This document shows, one piece after another, positions 45,653-57,419 of a stretch of 64,000 bases of DNA. Every line of letters starts with the position of its first letter. The first letter of the stretch is position 1. Where the stretch lies: positions 124,001-188,000 of the forward strand of contig JAQOOI010000073.1 in assembly GCA_028554645.1 (NCBI GenBank). Direction: 5' to 3'. Under the pieces are notes generated by a model. That model did no database searches and was not told the DNA's origin. It worked only from the letters and a program-made list of their open reading frames with translations. A program made the position numbers and the translations under genes. Source of the DNA: Omphalotus guepiniiformis (taxonomy: Eukaryota > Basidiomycota > Agaricomycetes > Agaricales > Omphalotaceae).

Positions 45653-45847
45653 GGAGTTGAGTTATATGTCGCCGCATTCTATCAATGTCGTTAAGATTGA
45701 GGAGTAGGCTTGCCGCTTAAGTGGTCTGATGAAGGGATGTAGAGAATTTTTTGTCCATCTGTTGGCGTTCGAATGTTCGTGTACTTTCCGAGTAAAATCA
45801 ATGATATGACCTGCTTTGATTTTTTTTTTTTTTTTTTTTTTCATAAA

Positions 45848-47260
45848 TGAAAAACCCAAACAATCATCGCCAATTCCTACTTTGCCCTTTGTCCACTACC
45901 AGCACTCGCCTAAACCAGCCGCAGCACCCTTCCGCATCTCAAGCCCCCGCATCCAGCCGAAAATTTCTCCACCTCCTGCGATACCAGTTCGTAGTCACCT
46001 GCGTCCAAGCCATAAGTTAAAGAGTGCGATGGCCTGGGATTCCTTTCGGAATACTAGGTAGACGAACCATATCTCCCCTCCACCAACGCAAATCCCTCCA
46101 GCCGAAGCCCCCTCTTGCGCGTTGTTCGCTGGTTGTATGCGCCTCCTGAGACCAGTATTCGCCTATCGAGGAATTTCGTCAATCCTCAGTGGTGTTGGGC
46201 AAATACTAAGCCTGGAGGGTGAGACGTACGTGAACGAACGAGCGTAAAACTTTGCCCAGGGTCTCTCCTGGTAGCGCCGGTAGCGGTGTACTGATGATAT
46301 CTTCAGGAGACCGAGTCGGAGTAGTGTCTTTCGATATTCCTAGAAACGCGAGTAGCTTGCGTAAACTGACCTATCGTTGAATGATATACATGAGCTTCCC
46401 ATCGTTGACAAAAAGTCAATTCCTCGTACCTCGGTAACTATCTTCTTCAACAGTTCCTCCTCCTCCTCCTCCTCGTCGATTATACCTCATCATCTTCATC
46501 GAGATATTTACCCTGTCTTCGCTATCCCAAAGACGATCCCGCTCTCCACGAGAAATGACCAGCCGCAGTCCTTTTTTGTGTAGTTAAATGGCGGAATGGC
46601 GTATAAATCATCGAGGGTGTATATATATTCGCGCGAGCCGCGCGAATATCCCGCCGTATCTGTTTTGAGGGTGTCAGTAACCTGATCCTGATCCTGGTGT
46701 AGTAGTAGGAAGGAAGGGATAGTATGGGGGTATAACGCACATATAGGGTATGTTTCGGAGTAAGACTGACGGCCAGCATGGCGTTATACTGAGGGAGAGG
46801 TGTCGTCGAGACTGGGTCATCGGGGTTATGTTTCGTGTCTGGATCCTGAAAAAAAAAAGTGTTCGAGCTCGTTTCGACTGCCCGTAGTCAAGGAATCCTT
46901 ACAGCAATGAAGTCCTCCCCATCCCCTTCCCCATCCCCTTCCCCATCACTATCATCTCTCCTAACAGCCGCCGCCGTCGCCAACCTTCGTCCCAAACCTC
47001 CAGCCTTCTTCTTCGGCTTCTTCAACGGTAAAGGAAACCCAGTTCCCCTTCACCCACTGATATATGATACCCAATCAATCCTACATCAAAAAAGGAGTCA
47101 GCTAAAACATATCACAAAAGAAACAATTAAACGCACACAAAGTTTCCAATAAACTCTCCATAGTTCCCTACTCGTATCCTCATCCGTCACACCAGAAATC
47201 TTTCGTGCTCCCGCTCTTGTGAAGAACCTTGAACAGGAATAGAACCGTAACGCAGTGGGA
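45848..47260 (-). pseudogene. Decayed partial copy of the KEL3-like gene
   Basis: Collinear with the 3' half of the intact KEL3-like gene (about 52075-53700) and in the same orientation. Recognisable blocks are the C-terminal exon (45860-46010), the exon before it (46060-46180), the CTCCTGGTAGCGCCGG/TTCAGGAGACCGAGT block (46265-46320), the acidic region (46450-46540) and the segment near 46700-46790. Internal indels, a T run at the 3' end (45828-45842) and many substitutions destroy the frame. It fills the spacer of the inverted MYND duplication. Confidence 0.7.
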
Positions 47261-47557
47261 TTCAACCCTGACCGATCTGAGAGTCCTGAGTCTGAGAACT
47301 TGAGCGTTGAATTTGGCAGGCAAACAGCTAGTAGGGTAGCTTACCTAAAGCCGCTACACCGTAACCCCGACCACGAACCTCAGGCCGCTCCTCCTCATCA
47401 TCTCTATCATCGAAAAATACAAAGCAGGTGATATCATTGATTTTTTACTCGGAAATTACATGAACATTCAAACACCAACAGATTAAGATAAATTTTTTTG
47501 GATAATGGTTATCTGCATACAACCCTTCAAGCTTCAAGCTTCATCGTCTGAGACCAC

Positions 47558-49517
47558 TTACTCCTCAATCTCAACGATATTGATAGAGTGCGGCGGCATA
47601 TAATTCAAATTCCTCAAACCCCTCTTCTCGATTTTCTCTTTTGCTTCTTTGAGATCCTCCGCACTGAGTGTTGAAGATGATAAGATCGTAGTCTGTCCAT
47701 CTGCTCCGACGATAGGAACACTGATAGCGCCATTCTTGGTTGACGTAATTTCGTGTTCTGGGGATGTTTCGATGACTGAGCAAGGCATGCCGGGTTTGCA
47801 GAATGGTTTGTGGTTCCGCCAGTCCTGTGGGGGAGAGGAAACATGAGTAATGGTGAAGGAATTACTAGGAAGACCTGAGATCTTACGGCTTTTTCTATAG
47901 AGAGCATTGGGGTTAATGAGTTGAACGTATCAGTAAGACGTGGTAGAGAACTCCCGAGTGCATGAACTTACGACAGCTAAAAAAACAAACGAAGCGGTAA
48001 GCGCACGTCGATTGACCATAATTAAGCGGGACTTACTCTTTACCACAATAACTCGGCTTCACATCAGGATCACATTTTCCCGCACCTATTACAAGGGCAA
48101 TAATAAGTTAATATCAAAGGGGTTTTTTTTTAAGAAAAACGACGCAACATACATCTAGAAAGCATACTCCCTTTATCGCTTTGTACTGGACAGCCCGCAT
48201 TAGCACATCGATATCGATTAGGGGCTTTCATTCTCTTAATCTGAACACTAAGCTTCTCCTTCTCAATCTCCTTCTTCCTTTTCTCAAGAGCTTTCCATAA
48301 ACTTGGATACTGGACATACAACTGTGGTATCGTCGGTGCCAGATTCTCCAGATCCTTGAATGCAAACCTGAGGACTTGAGGCGAAGCTATACCCGATCCC
48401 AGTTCGACGGCTTGATTGGCGTGATGGGCTGCAGCGAACATGTATCGAGAAGGGAGTGCGTATTCGGGTTTGAAAGCGCCCGCATGCCATTCAACGAGAA
48501 GGGAGTGAGCGATGGATTTAGTAGTTGCATTGGAATTGGAATTCATAATAGCTTTCACGAAATATTTTCGAATTACTGCACGATCTGGAACATCGGAGCA
48601 TCTAAATCCATATTGCAACCTATGAAAAGGCGACATTTTGCATTAATGATGGAGGAATCCGTATCAAAAGGAATCGATTTATCTCACCTGAGAGCATAGT
48701 CAATCGCATGCATCCCACTGTCTTTACCGTCCGCATCTGCTTCTTTTCGTACATCTTCTGTGGATTTCGTAGAGTTCAACAATTCATTCACCAATTCATT
48801 CAGCTTTCGAAGGTCACTGTTGGCATCGTAGTGATGATCGAATACCGCTAGACGAGAAGCGTAAAGGCGATTAGTGTGCTTCAAAGCGGCGTTTATGTTG
48901 ATATCTTCTTCTCCGTCCTTGTCATCATGATCTTCCTCCTCCTCTCGTACATCACGATATTCCGACTTTGGAAGAAACATAATTGAAAACGGAGCAACCA
49001 ATGCATCGCTAGCAGGTGGAACTACCCCAAGTTTAGCCTTCATAATCCTATAAACATCCTCGAAGACGACTTGAGCCATGCCTACGGTGTCCCCAAATGG
49101 CATATGGTGAACAGGACACAGCTCTGAACGAACACCTAATCTTTTGAACTCTACTCCGAGTGCAGTAGCAAGTGTAGGATCATCCGTAGTCAACTTCCAT
49201 GGAGCAAAAGGAGGTAACTGTCCACCAAGACCATTCACGAAGGTGTGAATAAGAACTTTGGCTACCTCTGGTGCAGCCTCTTCCCCTGTTTCAGGAAAAA
49301 AGGATATTCCGGAAGCACCAGAAGCAATGTTAAGAGGCAACCTTTCCAAGTGAGTTAATTGACTTTCGAATTGGAAGATGAATAGGATATGAGATGGCGG
49401 CTCTATTGAGATGTAGCGTAGGTCAAAGTGCCATTGATTGGGCATTTCACCAGAGGGTGCTGTTGGATTTCGTGGGAGGGCGTTGAACTTTTTGACTTGA
49501 GCATTGTTTTCGATCAT
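47558..49517 (-). CDS. MYND zinc-finger protein, copy 3 (541 aa)
   Basis: Exons on the minus strand: 49517-48688, 48619-48153, 48085-48037, 47976-47972 (5 nt), 47894-47887 (8 nt) and 47824-47558. Starts at MIENNAQVKKF; the extra upstream frame begins at TTG. Closest to copy 2 in all parts. It keeps the full-length C-terminus (NYMPPHSINIVEIEE), so it is probably the functional representative of that pair. The finger runs from RCANAGCPVQSDKGSMLSRC to DWRNHKPFC. An acidic insertion (HDDKDGEEDI) sits near residue 225. Role unknown beyond likely peptide binding by the MYND finger. Confidence 0.82.
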
Positions 49518-49757
49518 GTTATAGAGATATAATGGATATGAAGATGTTGACGGTGAAGAGGAAAGAGCCAAAGAGGCAAGTTCTAAAATGCACAGCCACG
49601 GTCAGGATGGTTCGATGAACCTAAAAAAAACATAAATTGTACGAAATACAGTACAGTGTCGTCGTGTTTGCTTGCAGCGCTGATTTAACTGGTTACTGCA
49701 GTGATAAATTTTTAATATTTGACCCAGGCTAATCCTCGTTTTGTCTCATAGACGCTC

Positions 49758-50895
49758 TTACTCCACCTTACTGATATTGATTGTGTGCGGCGGCATGTAA
49801 CTCAAGTCGCTCAAACCATTCTGCTCGATGTACTCCTTCGCTTCCTTGAGACTCTCTGCGTCAAGGGTTGAAGAGGAGATGAACGTCGTGCTTCCATCTT
49901 TCCCGACAATAGGTATACTGATGGCACCATCCTTGCTGGAGGACATTCCATAGTCAGGAGTCGGGTCAATGACCGAGCAAGGCATTCCGGGTTCACAGAA
50001 AGGTTTGTGGTTGGGCCAGTCCTATCACATCAGAGAATGAAAATGAGTAATGCTCGTGAGTATTAGGAAAGACTTTGAATTCTCACATCTTTCTCTACAG
50101 AAAACGGAGGTTGAGATGTATGTATCAGTGGGACGTGGTGAAGGGATTCTAGACTTACGACATCTGAAAACGACGAAGGAATGAGTGATCTTCAAATATG
50201 ATCGATTAGGACTTACGTGTTACTACAATAACTAGGCTTCACATCAGGATCGCATTTTCCGGCACCTGTAACGAGAATGTGTCAGGTGTAAGAAAGAAAG
50301 AAAAGAGAAATAGCATTAATCACATGGAGAAAGCATCTTACCCTTATCACTTCGTACTGGACAACTGACGTTGGCGCAACGAGAACAACTAGGGGCCTTC
50401 ATCTTTGCACTCTGAGCCTCTCTTGCTCAATCTCCTTTTTCCTCTTCTCAAGAGCCTTCCAGGTTCTCGGAAATTGGGCATACAGCTGCATCACCTTCCT
50501 GGCCGTATGTTCCAGATCCCTAAACCCGAACATGAGGACCGCAGGTGAGGCTTTACCCGACGCCAACTCGACAGCTTGATTGGCATGATGGGCTGCAGCG
50601 AACACATAGCAGAGTAGGGCATCCGAACCCGGGTTTGAAAGCATTAAGGTACCGTTCAAGGAGAAGGGAATGAGCAATGGAATTAGTAGCAGCGTTGGAA
50701 GTGGAATTTGCGATGGCCTTTATGAGATACTCCCGGATCACTGCATGATCTGGAACGTCGGAGCATTTGATGCCATGCTGTAATCTAAGTAAGGAAAGAA
50801 GGAAGGAGAGATTCAGAGCGAGGGAGTTGCATCAAGACATCGATGTTTTTTTCACCTGAGAGCATATCGCAGGCATCCCATTTCCAGAATCAGCT
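49758..50895 (-). pseudogene. MYND zinc-finger gene copy 4, truncated and frameshifted
   Basis: Matches copy 1 from just before the end of its first exon to its stop, including the 5-nt (50163-50159) and 8-nt (50094-50087) exons. The final exon (50021-49758) encodes a C-terminal 75 residues identical to copy 1. Breaks: nearly all of exon 1 is missing beyond about 50895; a 4-nt deletion sits next to the exon 1 donor; a 1-nt insertion follows the FGCPT codons; a 7-nt deletion follows QERLR; the donor after the first Cys pair is GTGATT. No long protein can be made. Confidence 0.85.
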
Positions 50896-50896
50896 T

Positions 50897-51480
50897 CTCC
50901 CTCCCCAAACCTCCAGCCTTCTTCTTTGGCTTCTTCAACGGTAAAGGAAACCCACTTCCCCTTCACCCATTGATACCCGATCCTACACCAAAAAAGGAGT
51001 CAGTAAATCATATCACAAAAGAAACATGTAAACGTACAATCATTCCAAATTTCCTCACTTGTATCCTCATCTGTCACACCAGGAATCGTAAGCGTTGAAT
51101 CGCTCCCGCTCTTGTGAAGAACTTTGAACAGGAATAGAACCGTAACGCAGTGGGATTCAACCCTGACCCATCTGAGAGTTCTGAGTCTGAGAACTTGAGC
51201 GTTAAATTTGGCAATCAGAATTGCTGAAGAAAGCTTCAAACACCGCAGCAACCCGAGCTCAACGATTCAATATTCAATTTCCAGACCATGTCGCCTCCGA
51301 GTTCAAAACCTTCGCTGTGGCTTGTTGATGATCCCAACCATTCACGCGCACGTTTAACCTCAGGCCGCTCAGCGGCCTGAGATGATGGGGAGGAGCGGCC
51401 GCCGCTCCTCCCCATCATCTCTATCATCTCTCCTAACATCCGCCACCGCCACCGACGCCTTCTTCCTCCCTGAGGCCTGA
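50897..51480 (-). pseudogene. Second decayed KEL3-gene fragment
   Basis: Two blocks resemble the KEL3-like gene around 53400-53700 and, more closely, the pseudogene at 46970-47400. One begins CCAAACCTCCAGCCTTCTTC; the other includes TCATCTCTCCTAACATCCGCC. The fragment joins MYND copy 4 at about 50896, so the junction marks a rearrangement that cut off that gene's first exon. Confidence 0.6.
51360..51420. repeat. Pair of overlapping perfect palindromes
   Basis: 51360-51380 has 10-nt arms around one C. 51380-51420 has 20-nt arms (AGATGATGGGGAGGAGCGGC and its complement) around one C. The pseudogene at 47.38 kb has the same sequence without the inverted insert. Confidence 0.85.
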
Positions 51481-52077
51481 ACCTCCACCCTTTCTTCTTC
51501 CTCTTCCTCTGAGTCTGACAATAAGAGCGTTAGATTTAGACTTGGACTAAGACATGTTATGCAGTTATGCAGTATAATGTGATGGTCGGATGGACGCATA
51601 AATAATACTAATAGATTACACAGCTCCGCGTTGACGCCTGTTGACGCTGAACCCACCTTCCAAGTTCCTTCGCTGAATTTATTTTCAGCCTTTACATAAT
51701 CCCGTCCTCATCAAATTGCAACGCTGCAGAAAGTTTCAGTGAGTAACTTGCTGCGTCCATGGCCGCAGACAAATTGAAAAGCTTAGAGCCTCGCGCCATT
51801 CATACATCTGCAAGAATGGGTGACCTCGTTGCCCATCGTCATGATGACTATGATGAGAAATGGTACCAACCCTCTCTCGACAAGTGATCTTATAGATAGA
51901 TATACATAGGGTTTGTATTCACTTAATTCTACCATTGGTCTACTAGTTCACCTCTTCTCATTTACCCCTTCACTCGACATGTCTTTCTTTAATTATTTTT
52001 CTGTCTTACCTTCACTCCTTCACTCCTTCACTCCGCCACCCAGTAGTAGAAACAGAATTGTATCATTTTATCATTAA
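51481..52077. other. Intergenic
   Basis: Spacer between the KEL3 fragment and the 3' end of the intact KEL3-like gene. Nothing further is supported. Confidence 0.5.
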
Positions 52078-55000
52078 TCATCGCCGATTCCTACTCTGCC
52101 CACTACCACCTCCACCTGGACCATGACCAGCCGCAGCAGCACTCTTCCTCATTTCATCTTCGTCAAGCCCAGCTTCAGCCAAGATTTTTTCCACCTCTTG
52201 TAATATCGGTTTATAGTCACCTGCGTGCAATCCAAAAAAAAAAAAAAAACACACACACACAACAACAATGATTCATGCATGAGTAAAAAATGCGATTAAG
52301 GATGCTAGTAGAAGTAGAGTAGAACGAACCATATCTCTCCTCCGCCAACGCAAATCCATCCCTACGAAGCTCTTTTCCTCTCCGTTCGCTGGTAGTATGC
52401 GCTTTCTGTGACCAGTATTCGCCTATCGAATCGAGGAATTTCGTAATTTCGTCAGCGAATATTTAGGGGGGTTAAGGGAGTGAGGACATACGTGAACGAG
52501 AGTAAAACATAGCTAGGGTCTCTCCTGGTAGTGGTGTACTGATAACATCTTCAGGAGACCGAGTAACGTCTTTAGATACACCCATAAATGTCGTAGCTTG
52601 AGTTCGTAAATCGACCTGTTGTTTAATGGACCATTGACCATACATACATGAGCCTTCCCATAGGTTGATGATACATTCAGTTCCTCGTACCTTGGCAACT
52701 TCCTGCTCCCGCTCCTCCTCCTCCTCGACCTCCTCGACCTCCTCGATAATAACCTCATCATCTTCGTCGTCGAAATATTTAACATATTCATCTTTCGTCC
52801 TAACCTCCACATCACCAACAACAGTTTCCTCATCATCGCCATCACCATCGCTATCCTCGTCCTCGTCGTCCTCGTCGTCATCTTCATCACTACTACTCTC
52901 ATCTTCCCCATCCCCAATAACGATCCCGCTCTCCTTGAGACAAACATAACGATCCATTTTGTCTAATTGAAGAGCGTAGAAATCATCAAGGGTGTATTCA
53001 CGCGAGCCGCGTTCGAATATCCCTCCGTATCTGTTGTTGGGGTTGGGGTGTCAGTGATCTGAAGGAAGGAAGGAAGGAAGGGGTAGTATGAGGAATATAA
53101 CGCACATATAGAGTGTGTTTCGGAGTACGGCCAACATGGCGTTATACCGAGGTAGAGGTGTAGTCATAATTGGATCGTCTGGGTCAACGTCATCACTACT
53201 GGCACCGACACCGACACCGTGTGGGGTTGTATCCGCAGCGCTGGGTTTTTCTCGTTCTTTCCGCTCTGGATCCTGAACGAAAAAAAAGAGGGTCAAGATA
53301 GTCTGAATTGGGGTAGTCAAGGAAACCCTTACCTCTCCATCCCCATCCTCACCCTCATCATCACTATCATCTCTCCTACCAGCCGCCGGAGTCGTCGCCA
53401 CCGCCGCTGCCGACACCTTCTTCCTCCCCGAACCTCCACCCTTCTTCGATATCTTCGGCTTCCTCAACGTCAAAGAAACCCACTTGCCCTTCCCACCCCA
53501 CTGGTACCCATTCCTACACCACCCCCAAAAAACGTTCAGTCAGTCATCATCCCAACCCCCCAGCGAACCCCAACCCCAACCCAACAAATTAAACCAACTG
53601 AAACAACTCACAAATCATTCCAAAAAACACTCTCCATACTCTCCTCACCCGTATCCTCATCAGTAACACCACCAAACAGAACACCCATACTACGCGCAGC
53701 CCATACCGTCATCGTACATCCTGAGCGCAAGGCAGGTGCGTAGGCCGTTGAGGATTTTTTTCTTCGTTCCCATTTTAGGTTGAGTCCGGAAGCGAGGGAT
53801 TTTTTACTTGAGGATGCTGTTGGGGGTTGTGAACCTGAGCCGGAGCCGGAGCCTGAGGGGGGTTGGTCGAGGGACATTCTGGGTTGGGTGGGGCGCGTAA
53901 GTGATTGCGGGATAATGTGGGGTGGCGGGTGGTGGGGAGAGGTGGGGAGGGGAGAGGTGGGGAGGGGAAACGACGTACTTTAGGAACCAGGTATCTTCGA
54001 GCATGACCCCTACGGGTCGTTTGCCTTTGACGTATTCTTTACAGTATCCACCTGTATTAAAAATTCGGGTTGGTTAATATTAATATACACGAAGAAAGAA
54101 AGAAAGGATGGATGGGTGGGTGGCTTACCATGTAGAATGATACCCTCAGGCGTAGGAAGGAACGAAAAACCACTCCGAGGCCTTTTCCGAATCGCATATC
54201 AGTTTCACTTCAATGCAGTATCGCCGAGTGCAGAATAAAAACCAGACTCGTCTCGTACTCACGAAGGACGTATTTGATTATCTTTAAATTCAATTAACCG
54301 CCAATTATATTCCTGCGTGTCGAAGACCCAAAGATCATTCAAATATCGTGCTACATAAAACCACCCCTCGTTCAAAAACTGCCAGGCGACGCCGAAAAAA
54401 AAAAGAAACAACAACAACAACACTCAACTTGTTACCCCAGGATCATAAAACCCTCCAAAAAGAACAATGTAATGTTTCCATACAGCCATCCTATCCGCAA
54501 AGCACGCAAAGGCACGCAAAGGCACGCAAAGCATGCAAAGTAAGACATAAATATAAATAATAATTATGATTATGAAAAGGGACATGCGCGTGAGGGTATC
54601 TCACTCACCGATGCCCAGACCTCGCCGTTGGTCTGATTTTCGTATCTATCCTGTCCCATGAATGAGTGGGTATATCGAAACACCAGAAATCTCTGTAGTG
54701 GTGGAAGGTGTTTTGATGGAGTGAGGAGAATTCGCCGCCTATAATGAGGGAGGGAGGGGTATGAGTCTGACTGATGCTGATGGATAGGATAACACGGAGG
54801 AAACGAGGAACGGGGAATGTGGGCGAACGGTGAAGGTGAGGGGAAGGATATAAAACTCGAGCTCGATCTCGCAAGACGCACCAAATAAAAAAATCTTCCC
54901 TCCTCCAGTTGACATCGCAGCAACTGCATGTGCAGATCTCGGACCAGGACACGTAGGCGAGACGAATTTACGCCATTCATCCTGACAAAGTATCAGCGGT

Positions 55001-55891
55001 CAGCCAAGGTTTTTTTTTTTTTCAATTGCGGAATTGCCCCACATACTTTTTCGGGTGAATAACGGAATACGTCGTTGTACTGCATAATGTTTGGGTGAGC
55101 TATGTGCTGCGAGCCCACAGGCGGAGACTCGGAGGGAGGGAGAGAGGCCACGGTCAAGGTAGTGGTTGAGGACACTGAGGGCCTGAGGCTGAGCGCTAGC
55201 TGGACCACGAAAAGGTGCCCGAAGAACAAACTTCCGAAAGTTTATTCAATGATTAAGTTTTTCCTTGGTCGGGACGGACGATCAAAAGTTCCAGCGCTTC
55301 CGCTCTAACCTCTCAGCGCTACAGCCCCAGGATCCCCCAAACCCTCAACGACTAATCTGACCGCTTCAAGAAAACTCCTCCAAAGGAAATACCGGAAGAT
55401 TTGAACATACGAAATACTGCGTGGTATATAGTTCTCTCGTCATCACTGAGCGGAACAAGGGAGGTAACCTCAGTTACTCACAGCTTTCCCATCTTCACTG
55501 AAAAATTCTCCACCGATGCACCATAGATGATTCCCATTCGGACACGCAGTCAACGTCGCGTTTGCTCTTCGACTTGGTGGACCTTCGACGAGTTCTTCAG
55601 TTACAGTGTGTGCTGCTTCCCATTCTTTGCGAATCTGTATGTTGTAAAAGACATATATCATTAGAGTTACTTGATAATGATAATTGAAGAGTAGCCAGGG
55701 TAGCCAGGGTAGCCCTTACTTACCTTTTCCAAAACACTCTCAAGATCTTCATCCTCATCATTCTCATCTTTCTTCCCCTTTTCCTTTTTCTTCTCCTTTC
55801 GATCGGTCTTCTGAGCGGCTTTGGCTTTTTTGGCAGCTTTTGCTGTGACTTTTGATGATGATGATGATGAACTCGATTTTTTCTTCGCCAT
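52078..55891 (-). CDS. KEL3: Kelch-repeat protein of the KEL3 / KLHDC4 family (726 aa)
   Basis: Seventeen exons keep frame: 55891-55724, 55634-55482, 55416-55411 (6 nt), 55079-55047, 54981-54882, 54738-54609, 54490-54429, 54350-54263, 54181-54129, 54051-53979, 53878-53612, 53513-53333, 53272-53106, 53030-52691, 52615-52492, 52422-52330 and 52220-52078. A Lys-rich N-terminus and the family block EGPPSRRANATLTACPNGNH precede about six kelch repeats (LWCIGGEFFSEDGKA, IFLFGGEFSSLHQN, IVLFGGFYDPG, ILHGGYCKEYVKGKRPVG, IYGGIFERGSREYTLDD). A strongly acidic segment follows, then the family C-terminus TRSPEDVISTPLPGETLAMF and EYKPILxEVEKILAEAGLDE-like sequence. A beta-propeller of this family is a protein-interaction platform; the cellular role is poorly defined. 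The 75-nt intron 14 is a multiple of three and free of stops, so it may sometimes be retained. Two decayed copies lie downstream. Confidence 0.9.
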
Positions 55892-56094
55892 TTATGTGGT
55901 TGAATATTTCATGTACGCGGAAGGTATGTAGGAGAAGCAGTTAGCGATTCAGCATAGAAAGGGTGATAGTGGTGGATGGAAGCAAGGATAGAAGGTCGGT
56001 TGTCGAAAAATTCGTTTAGCGCGCCGGTTTAGCGCGCGCGTCTAATATTCTGAAACTGTTTCAAAATTCTTCCACCTCGCTGCCCTTCATAAAC

Positions 56095-57419
56095 ATGTCG
56101 TCGCGCTACATCTCTTCCATCTTTGTCTCCGAGGACAACATCTTCAGGAGAGATGTCAGCATTAACCAGACCCTACACGACGTAGTGGTCGACACCAGAC
56201 ACCGCCTTCGAGACCATCTAAATCTGAACGATAGTGATTCGGAACAGAACCTAGATGCTGTTAAAATCATTCGTACGTTACTTTCATACCCTATCGCAAC
56301 GAAAGTCAGGACTTGTCTCATCATCAAACAGCTTCAAACCCTGAGGTTACGAAAGTGCAAGTCCGTCTGGATGCGCGAGTCCAAGATGTTTGTCCCAGGC
56401 TGCACGATACTCTCCAAATAATATATCCGGCACCAATGGTGAACACTGCGGTACCAGCATCTGTCTCACCCATGCTCACGCTAAAACCTGACCCCCGACT
56501 ACAAAATCTACGGTCGGAGGTGAGACTGGCCGAGGAACGCCTTGTTACACGTCCAGATGAAGCATTACGAAAGGATGCCGACGAGGCTGAGGAGCATCGT
56601 GAAGTCCGGGATCGCAAGTTTGAAGAAAGACTTCGAAAGGTTGAGGATCGCATAGACTGTGATGCTGCAGAACTTGAAAGACTTCGAAAGTTTGAGGAAG
56701 ATGTTTCAGAGGAGTTTTCTAAGCTTAAGGAGAGTCTACAAGAACTTCGAAAACATGTTTCAGAGGAGTTTTCTAAGCTTAAGGAGAGTCTACAAGAACT
56801 TCGAAAGGCCCAGGAACATGTTTCAGAGGAGTGTCCTGACTTAAGGAGATTCTACAAAAACATAAAGAAGAACTCAATAAAATCAAGTCTGTCGTTGAGA
56901 TACGGAGCAAAAGCGTCAGTATTCACCCCTCTAGAGTCCAGTTTTTCCGCCACTCACTGTACAAAACAGGATCCTACAGTCGCTAAGGCCATCGAGCTAC
57001 AAAAGCTTCTCTCGAAGGCGGAGGTAAAAGTAGCCCGGGCTCTCAACCCTGACATACCTGAAGGCCAAGACTACGAAGCTCCTTTATGGTTGTTGCGTTC
57101 GGCGATAAAAGGCCAGTCAATTCAAGAACGTAAACAGTCATTGCGAAAACTCCTTGAAGAAGGGAATGATGTGGGGTGTTCTATACTCCTGGAATCAGAC
57201 GACGCGTTATCAATTTTGGCCGAACATTCATCTGGCCGCAACTTAGGCGACATCGCTGCCCATGATATTGATGAGTTTGGTGACATGGAACTCCCCGCAC
57301 GAGATTTCCAGGATTTACACCGATATCATCATCGGATATGTTTTCTCATCGCCATGATAGCTAGTCTTGGTTTACTTCTTCCTCTCCCGATCCATCAACA
57401 AATTCTCCCTACTCTATGA
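56095..57419 (+). CDS. Coiled-coil protein, family member B (421 aa)
   Basis: Exons are 56095-56272 and 56332-57419. Paralogue of the gene at 40028: the first exon has exactly the same length and phase, and the blocks LRDHLNLNDSDSEQN, VCPRLHDTLQIIYPAPM, AEVKVARALNPDIPEGQD and ILLESDDALSIL are shared. The middle is a different charged coiled coil with an exact 18-residue duplication (HVSEEFSKLKESLQELRK twice). The second intron of the paralogue is not spliceable here, because the position of its GT donor reads CG; the sequence is instead read through at about 56910-56970. A local frame change upstream (near 56860) makes the read-through open. The C-terminus is extended relative to the paralogue. 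Function unknown. Confidence 0.7.

Noticed and set aside
45827..45842. T run as a transposon poly(A) tail
   Set aside because: It lies at the 3' edge of the KEL3 pseudogene on the minus strand, but the copy retains intron-position sequence and there is no clear target duplication, so retrocopy origin is not supported.
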